DNA of 64,000 nt from Dactylonectria macrodidyma (lineage: Eukaryota; Ascomycota; Sordariomycetes; Hypocreales; Nectriaceae), in NCBI GenBank assembly GCA_020744425.1, contig JAGMUV010000014.1, forward strand, positions 558,001 through 622,000. The letters are read 5' to 3'. Below, in pieces: positions 57,211 to 64,000 of this stretch. The notes under the pieces were generated by a model that saw only the letters and a program-made list of their open reading frames with translations, made no database searches and had not been told where the DNA came from. Both the position numbers and the translations under genes were made by a program. Every line of letters begins with the position of its first letter. Positions within the stretch are counted from its first letter, which is position 1.

Positions 57211-58799
57211 GATTGTTGAAAAGAGGGGCCCAGCTGATGGTTGGTGCTACGCGGGTAGCTGCATTTCATCAGGAGTATTCCGGATAGCGACAGACAAGTC
57301 GAGCAAAATGACAGGCTGCAGTTGGCATGCCAACCAACCAACGAAATCTACCGGGGTACGGCAGCCTAGAAATCGACCCACCACCATGCGAGCCTTGTCT
57401 ACGCGGTGATTGGCTTAAAACACCATCCGGACCCAAGTTCGTTGTAGATAGAGCCAGCCTTGAGCCAAACACATTGCCACCGTATTGTCACGAACCATTA
57501 TCTGGACGTTGCTTTGGGCTACCCGCTCCGTGCGAGGCCAGGGATGGAAAACATGGGCCGAAGTCGTCGTGGAGATCTTTCATGCGCAGCTGGTCAGTGC
57601 TGCAGGCGGGTGTTTCGATGGTATCGCGTCCTAGTCGGGCGCGTAACTTCATTCATTCATAGAAGTGCATTGTGATTCATCCTACCCAGTCTCGTAATAG
57701 CCGTAATCAGAGTGACGATTGTAAGAGATAGTAAGTGTGCCATTCACGGATCGAGGTCGCTACGTTCCTACTAAGCCGTGCTTGAAAGCTCGTGCCGGGG
57801 GGAGTGACACCGGGATCCTGCCGTGGGCCATTGACGTAGGACGCTGACGCTGGCGTCATTGGGACGGGTAGGTATACGACGGACCATCCGTGGACATAGA
57901 GTAGACCTTGAGTTCCTGAACACGTGCAGTTGCGTTAATGGGTGGCCGTTCCCAAACTAGATGACGAGGACCTATTGGGTTCACTAATCTTCCTGAAGTC
58001 TGCCTGATGATATGAGGCAACTTAGGCATTCCTCTCTATAATAGCAATAATACCAACATGTGCGTTCTTCTATCGGCCGTATCCAGCCTCTGGGTCATAT
58101 GTTCTTCAAGATTTCGGCTACTCCCTTCAATCATTAATGACTCTCGCATGACTCCTCGAACTATCTATGAACCGGAATGAGCATAGCATACTTCTTCAAT
58201 ATCAGCAGAACTTACGGCCAGGCGCTCCATCCAGGGCGATGGACTGTGTAGCTTGGGTTCTGATGTGTGAAGTAGTGTCCGATAATAATTCGCAAGTATA
58301 GTACTGACCCTTAAAAGATCACGTCATTAACTTAATGCATACTGCGTTATATTAGGGCACATACAGTAAGTAAAATGTAGAGAGTTATAATAGAAAACCA
58401 ACGGGACCTTATCTAGGTCTACAGCGAGGGACAACCCAGTCTGCTTAGTTACAGGGCCCTGTACTAGCCACTATCGACAGTATCGTCTGGCTCGTATTAC
58501 ACTAATGCGTAAGAACCAGCGCAGCACTTTACGCTAATCTTAAAGCACTCCAGGCAGATATCAAAGTTACTACTATCGCAAATTTCGTAAGAGTAGTACA
58601 TGCAGCTAACCGGGATGCATAATGTATAGGCATTATACTAACGTGAGTTCTGATCGAATGTTACCAGACTGCTCTTTATAATAGTATCGTCAGGGCTGAC
58701 TTAGGTGCCTGCCTTCTTAGCATAATGGAGGAGAAGATAGTAGAGTTCAGGGTTTCCACTCCGCCCAGCCCACCAGATTAAAGTTCAGCCAAAGCCATC
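57211..58799. other. Gene-free decayed stretch
   Basis: About 1.6 kb upstream of the PD-(D/E)XK relic and downstream of the ankyrin array. The part after ~58000 is AT-richer and stop-dense on all frames. No supported gene; it may hold unrecognised element debris. Confidence 0.4.
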
Positions 58800-60767
58800 T
58801 TAAGAATTAACATAGGCATCATTAGTAGCGAGCAAAAACTCTACTGTCTTAGTATAGCCATTTCTTAATACAGCAAATAAAGGTGTTATACTATACCAGT
58901 CCTTAACATTTAACATAGAAGGACAGTTAGCAAGTAGTACTTGCACTACTTTATGATATCCCTGCCTAGCGGCGATAAATAATGCTATGCGACCCTGGCC
59001 GTCCTTACTAGTAGCTTTAATATCAGGGTGTTCGAGAAGCAGCTTGACCACTTCCACATGCCCATTCAATAACGCTCTATAGAGCGGCGTCCATCCGTCC
59101 TTAGTTATAACCGTGATGTCAGCTCCTTTCTCGAGGAGCAGCTTGATCACTTTAATGTGTCCATTATTAGAGGCTGCATTCAATAGTGTCCACCCGTTAT
59201 TACTTAAGACTATGACATCAGCCCCCTTATTAAGGAGCAGCTTGACCACTTTGATGTGTCCATTTAATGATGCTATATAGAGAGGCGTTAATCTGTCCTT
59301 AGTCGCAATAGTAGTATCGGCTCCCTTCTCGAGAAGCAACTTGACCACTTCAATATGTCCATTCAATGATGTTACACAGAGAGGCGTCCATCCGTCATTA
59401 GTCACAACCGTGATATCAGCCCCCTTCTTAAGGAGCAGCTTGACCGCCTTGACGTGTCCATTTAATGATGCTGCATAGAATGGCATCCATCCGTCCTTGG
59501 TCGCAATAGTAGTATCGGCTCCTTTTTTGAGAAGTAACTTGACCACTTCAATGTGTCCATTTAATGATATTACACAGAGAGGCGTCCATCCGTCCTTAGT
59601 CACAATAGTAACGTCGGCCCCTTTCTCGAGAAGCAGCTTGACCGCCTCGACGTGTCCATTCAATGATGTTATACAGAGAGGCGTCCATCCGTCCTTGGTC
59701 GCAACAGTGACGTCGGCCCCCTTCTCGAGAAGCAGCTTGACTGCCTCGACGTGTCCATTTAATGATGCTGTATAGAGAGGCGTCTATCCGTCCTTGGTCG
59801 CAATAGTGGTATCGGCTCCCTTCTCGAGAAGCAGCTTGATCACTTCTACGTGTCTATTCGATGCTGCTATAAAGAGTGGCGTCTATCCGTCCTTGGTCGT
59901 AACCGTGATGTCGGCCCCCTTCTTAAGGAGCAGCTTGACCACTTCAATGTGTCTATTATTAGAGGCTGCATTCAATGGTGTCCACCCGTTGTTACTTAAG
60001 ACCGTGACATCAGCCCCTTTGTTAAGGAGCAGCTTGACCACTTCTACATGTCCATTCAATGATGCTCTATGGAGCGGCGCCCATCCGTCCTTAGTCATAA
60101 CTGTGATGTCGGCCCCCTTCTTAAGGAGCAGCTTGACCACTTCTACGTGTCCATTCAATGACGCTCCATGAAGCGGTGCTATTCTGTCCTTAGTTATAAT
60201 AGTAATGTCAGCCCCCTTCTCAAGAAGCAGCTTAACCACTTTAACATATCCATTGCCAGAAGCTGCATTTAATGGCGTCTATCTGTCCTCGGCTATGACC
60301 GTAATGTCGGCTCCCTTATTAAGGAGCAGCTTGACTACTTTCACGTGTCCATTCAATGATGCTGCATAGAGAGGCGTCAATCCGTCCTTAGTTGTAACCG
60401 TAATGTCGGCTCCCTTCTCGAGGAGCAGCTTGACTACTTCAACATGTCCATTGCCAGAGGCTGCATGCAATGGCGTCCATCCGTCCTCGGCTGTGACCGT
60501 GATGTCGGCTCCCTTGTCAAGGAGCAGCTCGACCACTTTGACGTGTCCATTCAATAACGCTCCATGAAGCGGTGCTATTCTGTCCTTAGTCGCAATAGTA
60601 ATGTCAGCCCCCTTCTCGAGAAGCAGCTTAGCCACTTCCACATGTCCATTCGATGCTGCTGCAAAGAGTGGCGTCCATCCGTCCTTGGTTATAACAGTAA
60701 TATCGGCTCCCTTCTCGAGAAGCAGCTTAACCACCCACCTTCCCCTTAATTTTATTTCTCTTAGCAC
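58800..60767 (-). pseudogene. Ankyrin-repeat array with three in-frame stops
   Basis: About twenty 33-residue ankyrin repeats (99-bp units) fill the whole stretch, each close to the consensus GWTPLYAASLNGHVEVVKLL with LEKGADITV. Three TAG codons (60279-60281, 59883-59885, 59784-59786) all fall at the Trp of the DGWTPL motif. Otherwise the frame is unbroken from the 5' side to the stop at 58800, where the last repeats diverge (DGQGRIALFIAARQGYHKVV). The upstream end is cut in mid-repeat (VVKLLLEKG) beside the start of the plus-strand LINE, and no N-terminal domain or proper ATG remains. The intact ancestor was probably the repeat domain of a larger STAND or ankyrin protein. The very similar DNA units would be a target for RIP and for unequal exchange. 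Confidence 0.85.
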
Positions 60768-60850
60768 TCACTGTTAGTGTCCACACCAAAGCTACCACCC
60801 AAAGCTTAACAGCCCCCAGAACCAGCAAAACGTCAGACCAGCTGCCCGTC

Positions 60851-62422
60851 ATGGCCATAGAGCCAGACGCAGTGGCAGGGACGCCGAAGCAGCAGAATCC
60901 TGTCTATCAGGAGATCATCGACAGAGGGACTCCGATTATTCTGAGCTCCCCGACCCCATGCCAGCCTGCTCAAAAGAAGGCCCGACACACACAGCCAACG
61001 CCGATCGCAAGGCTGGATCTGCTGCGTACGACGGGAAGGTCCCAGAGGGCTACAGACATACACACCGGACTGGATGCCTCAATCCATGCCCACACGAATA
61101 CTGCGACGGACTCGCTGACCCAGGTCCTTGGAGAACAAGACAGGCGCCTTAACGCTACACGAACAGTCCTTAAGCTTATTACCAGCTCCCTAGACAATAT
61201 CACCGCCACCTGCGATCACGACCTGAAAGGCCATGCTAAGAAGATCATCACGCTCTTCACAAGCTTCCTCAAAGCCACGATCCTCGAACCAAACAACAAC
61301 CCAGACGCCCTGGCCCCAGCCCCCGACGGGAAAACCTGGGCCCAAACGGCCCAGCCGACCCATGCGATACAGCCAACACAGACAATACAAGAGCCATCCC
61401 GAAAGAAAGCCCAACACACTGAGGACCTCCGTGTCTTCACACGGATTCCGGACGAGTACCGAGACGAGATAAAGGCACATACGAACTTTGCCCTACGATA
61501 CACAATCTGCAAACAACTAAGCATTCCAATCGCTAACATCCCGGACGTACATCACATCGCAACCAGACTTACAATTCGACCGAAGGACCAGGCAACTAGA
61601 GCCAAGATCCTAGGGAAAAAGGACCTTATAGGCAGACACCTGAAAGCTACGAAACTCGAAACACTGGAAACCTAGTACACATATGCAGTCGCCCACTGCC
61701 CAAAACAGATCCCCGACTATACAGGAGGAGACCCGATTACCATAGAGACACTCATTATAAATAAGATCTACGCACAGACTAAGACTAAGCCTAAAAGCGC
61801 CCGGCCCTCAAGATATATACCCGACCCTATAATGAATCCCGAATAAGATACCCAGACATGGATTGTCTCGTTCCTACAACCCGTCAAGCCCTTCCGGCTC
61901 TTCGGATCCAGCAGCCTAGCAAGAACAATCGAGAAGAAGTTCATGCCGACGCGGCACAGCCCTGGATGCCAGGGATATCATACTGACCGTTTCTGCGGAA
62001 GGAATCCTCGATGCGGACACTGCGGAGAGACAGCTACAGAAGACAAGCCCCACGCAGAACCCTGTAATAAGCCAGCCAAATGCGCTAACTGCTATGGGCC
62101 AGCGCCGGCAGATCACGAAAGCTGCCCTGCTAAACCCATTCGGAAGAATGGCAAGCTACAGAGGCCTACAAAGAAAGAACTGGCAGCAATCCGACGCCTC
62201 AGACGCAAGCAATACCAGGCAAAAAACCTTCCTACGACTACCGGGAGTGACGAGAATACCTACAATACAACAAGCAATAATAAAGACACCGCTAGCAAAC
62301 ATAGAGATATTACGGTCCCAGGCCTGCCAGTAGAAAAGACAGGAGGAGCGGAGGATGCCAACCCAGATAAAGATATGGACTTTAGGCCATTCGACAACAA
62401 AGAGGACGAGCCACTAATATAA
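60851..62422 (+). pseudogene. LINE ORF1 (gag-like, zinc knuckles), two in-frame stops
   Basis: From ATG 60851 one frame runs to 62422 with stops at 61673-61675 (TAG) and 61844-61846 (TAA). The N-terminal part is Pro/Thr/Gln-rich, with a helical segment (LTQVLGEQDRRLNATRTVLK) suited to oligomerisation. An RNA-binding-like block follows (RVFTRIPDEYRDEIKAHTNF). Three Cys/His clusters lie near the end (CQGYHTDRFC, CGHCGE and CANCYGPAPADHESC), as in LINE ORF1 proteins that coat the element RNA. The C-terminus is acidic. ORF2 starts 76 bp downstream in another frame. Confidence 0.82.
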
Positions 62423-62498
62423 GAGACAAGATACAGACGGGCCAGACGAATGAGGAAGTCGATAACCTACACTAGCGACCCTTATGCATTCCTAGGAA

Positions 62499-64000
62499 AT
62501 GACGAGGCGGCTTAGAACAGGCCAGCGCCGGGACCTCCAGACAGCAAAAGCCCCCCTGCACATCGCACAGGGAAACGTCGGGAAAGGGTCCGCGCAACAT
62601 ACAGCATTCCTGCATCTATGCTGGGCGCAGAAAGCAGATATTATTCTTATCCAAGAGCCCTAGGTCTTGATCGACGAGAAATGCAAAATCAACACATACC
62701 TAGGATATAATACATACGTTCCAGTCAACAGCTAGGGCACTACGGAAGACCGACCGCGAGTCATGACATATGTCCAGAAGGGTAGTAAGATGGACGTCTA
62801 ATAGCTAAAGCCCTGGCAGTCGAGGGACCTTCTAGCTATTAAAGCAGATAGCATTACTATTATTAATATTTACAAACCAGACAGAGCCAGGCCTCAAGCC
62901 CTACAGCTTCTATACGACTTCACTCCCCCACTAAACTGCATTATAGGCGGAGACTTTAACTCATACTACGAGCTATAGGAACTGGGCATAACTACGCGCA
63001 ACGATGGCAACGGCATTACTAACTGGGCTGAATCCAATGGACTGGCATTTATTGGGGAGACCGGCGTACCTACATCCCGGGCTGGACATATCATTAACCT
63101 AACCTTCTCAGACATCCTATTCGCATCGGCGAGAGTCACAGACGACCTCCTAGTAGCGAAAGACCACTCGGCTATTCTAATCACAGTCCCCCGACAATAT
63201 ATCCCACAGCCTCCCCGGACTAAAGTCTCCGTCCCCGACGAGAAGCTTGAGACCTTTGCAGGCCTAGTCAGCCTAGGGATGACAGACCTACCCTACATAC
63301 CAGCGAACGCAACGCCAGAGGAGATAGACCGACATACAGAACATATCCTCAAGGCTCTAGTAGCTGCGCTCAAGACAGCCAGGACAAAGTCGAGCAATAA
63401 AGGACACAACGCTCCATAATGGACTGAGAAATGCCAGCAAGCCCTGGCAAGGCTCAGGCGGGCAAAACGAAACATAGGATTAGAGGAGATCTGGGAAGAC
63501 TGCGAGGAACGGAGGGAGTTCCTTAGCACAGTCCGAAGAGAGAAGCTCGAATACTGGCGCAAAGTTATCGACGCAGTCGACTCGGACCAGGACCTATATA
63601 AAGTAATAAACTGGCACAAGCTGGGGCCGAACATCAAGGCCCCGGCGCTGAACATAAACGGAAAGATTGTATGGGAAAACACAGCAAAGGCAGACGCACT
63701 AAGGGAGACACTACTTGAGAGAGTTATAGACGACGAGGACCTAACAGACGATCCGTTTAAGGTCCCAGTCGTCCCAAAGGCCCAACTGCTATAGCAAGAC
63801 CATATCTCGCTAGAAGAGGCTACAGTAGCAACGATCAATGTCAAAAGCACCTCCCCAGGTACAGATAGTATTACAGTACGGCTGCTGAAAGCGAGCTGAG
63901 AACACATCCAGGAACATATCCGACGACTCTTTAAGGCCTGTCTGCAAGCAGGCCACCACCTAACCCCACTCCGGACGGCAGAGGTTATAATGCTCTGCAA
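62499..64000 (+). pseudogene. LINE ORF2 (APE endonuclease, start of reverse transcriptase), eight in-frame stops
   Basis: From ATG 62499 one frame continues to the window edge. It includes IAQGNVGKGSAQHTAFLHLC, ADIILIQEP, the endonuclease catalytic block CIIGGDFNSYYEL, and GHIINLTFSDILFA with DDLLVAKDHSAILI, which match APE-type endonucleases that nick target DNA. A linker leads to SLEEATVATINVKSTSPGTD, the beginning of the RT domain. Stops are at 62661, 62733, 62799, 62802, 62976, 63417, 63792 and 63897. Most follow Pro, Ser or Leu codons where Trp is expected (TAG or TGA for TGG). The element cannot make its own protein. Confidence 0.85.

Larger units (their letters stand above)
60777..64000 (+). 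mobile_element. Tad1-like non-LTR retrotransposon, degenerate, running off the right edge
   Basis: A plus-strand element with a short 5' leader (60777-60850), a gag-like ORF1 and the endonuclease/RT ORF2, both with stops. The 5' boundary is inferred from where the ankyrin array stops and is uncertain by tens of bases. Layout (zinc-knuckle ORF1 followed by an APE-type endonuclease at the ORF2 start) is that of fungal Tad1 LINEs. The element continues beyond the window. Confidence 0.85.

Noticed and set aside
59497..60171. Long plus-strand open frames opposite the ankyrin array (92 and 125 codons, Ser/Thr-rich, repeated)
   Set aside because: They are the antisense shadow of the ankyrin repeats and repeat with the same 99-bp period; the minus-strand reading matches the ankyrin consensus.
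58800..60767. Regular ~99-bp repeats that might suggest a CRISPR-like or satellite array
   Set aside because: The units translate into ankyrin repeats without unique spacers; this is coding repetition.
57211..64000. Telomere or rDNA proximity
   Set aside because: No TTAGGG tracts and no rRNA sequence were seen; subtelomeric character is only suggested by relic density.

Overview
The window is nuclear DNA of a filamentous ascomycete (Pezizomycotina, probably a sordariomycete). Genes carry short 49-87 bp introns with GT(A/G)AGT-like donors and CTAAC/CTGAC branch points. The families are typical of these fungi: HET, RTA1, Zn(II)2Cys6, berberine-bridge-type oxidase, PTH11-like rhodopsin-fold protein, hybrid histidine kinase, STAND/NACHT and Tad1-type LINEs. 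Exon joins were worked out by hand from splice signals and reading-frame continuity; most close to an exact multiple of three.

Left part (1-22 kb), mostly intact genes. After a clipped gene at the left edge come a seven-helix rhodopsin-like protein, a secreted FAD-linked oxidase, a HET-domain protein, an RTA1-like membrane protein, a Zn(II)2Cys6 regulator and an FAD/NAD(P)-binding monooxygenase-like enzyme. A tRNA-Thr(TGT) with a 12-nt intron and a small mitochondrial-type protein follow. The divergent housekeeping pair SVP26 (ER-Golgi cargo adaptor) and BUD23 (18S rRNA methyltransferase) closes this part.

Middle (22-45 kb). A C2H2 zinc-finger gene at 22.5-24.9 kb shows a one-base frameshift, a GC donor and a premature TGA in a conserved motif, so it is probably a pseudogene. 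It is followed by a GAF-containing hybrid histidine kinase, a NACHT/STAND protein without visible C-terminal repeats, a single-pass Q/P-tailed membrane protein, a TauD-type dioxygenase and a conserved protein of unknown function, separated by long gene-poor stretches.

Right part (45-64 kb) is an accessory, decaying compartment. It holds a small membrane protein, a STAND N-terminal-domain protein with a cut-off acidic tail, a 5'-truncated Tad1-like LINE, a DUF3435-type C-terminal relic and a caspase-fold relic. A protein-kinase-like relic and a PD-(D/E)XK-nuclease-like relic lie next to each other. A roughly 20-unit ankyrin array has three in-frame stops and abuts the 5' end of a second LINE. 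Most stops in these relics replace Trp (TGG to TAG) or Gln (CAA/CAG to TAA/TAG), which is what C-to-T change in CpA context on one strand would give, so past repeat-induced point mutation (RIP) is the simplest reading. No CRISPR, rRNA or telomeric repeat was seen.
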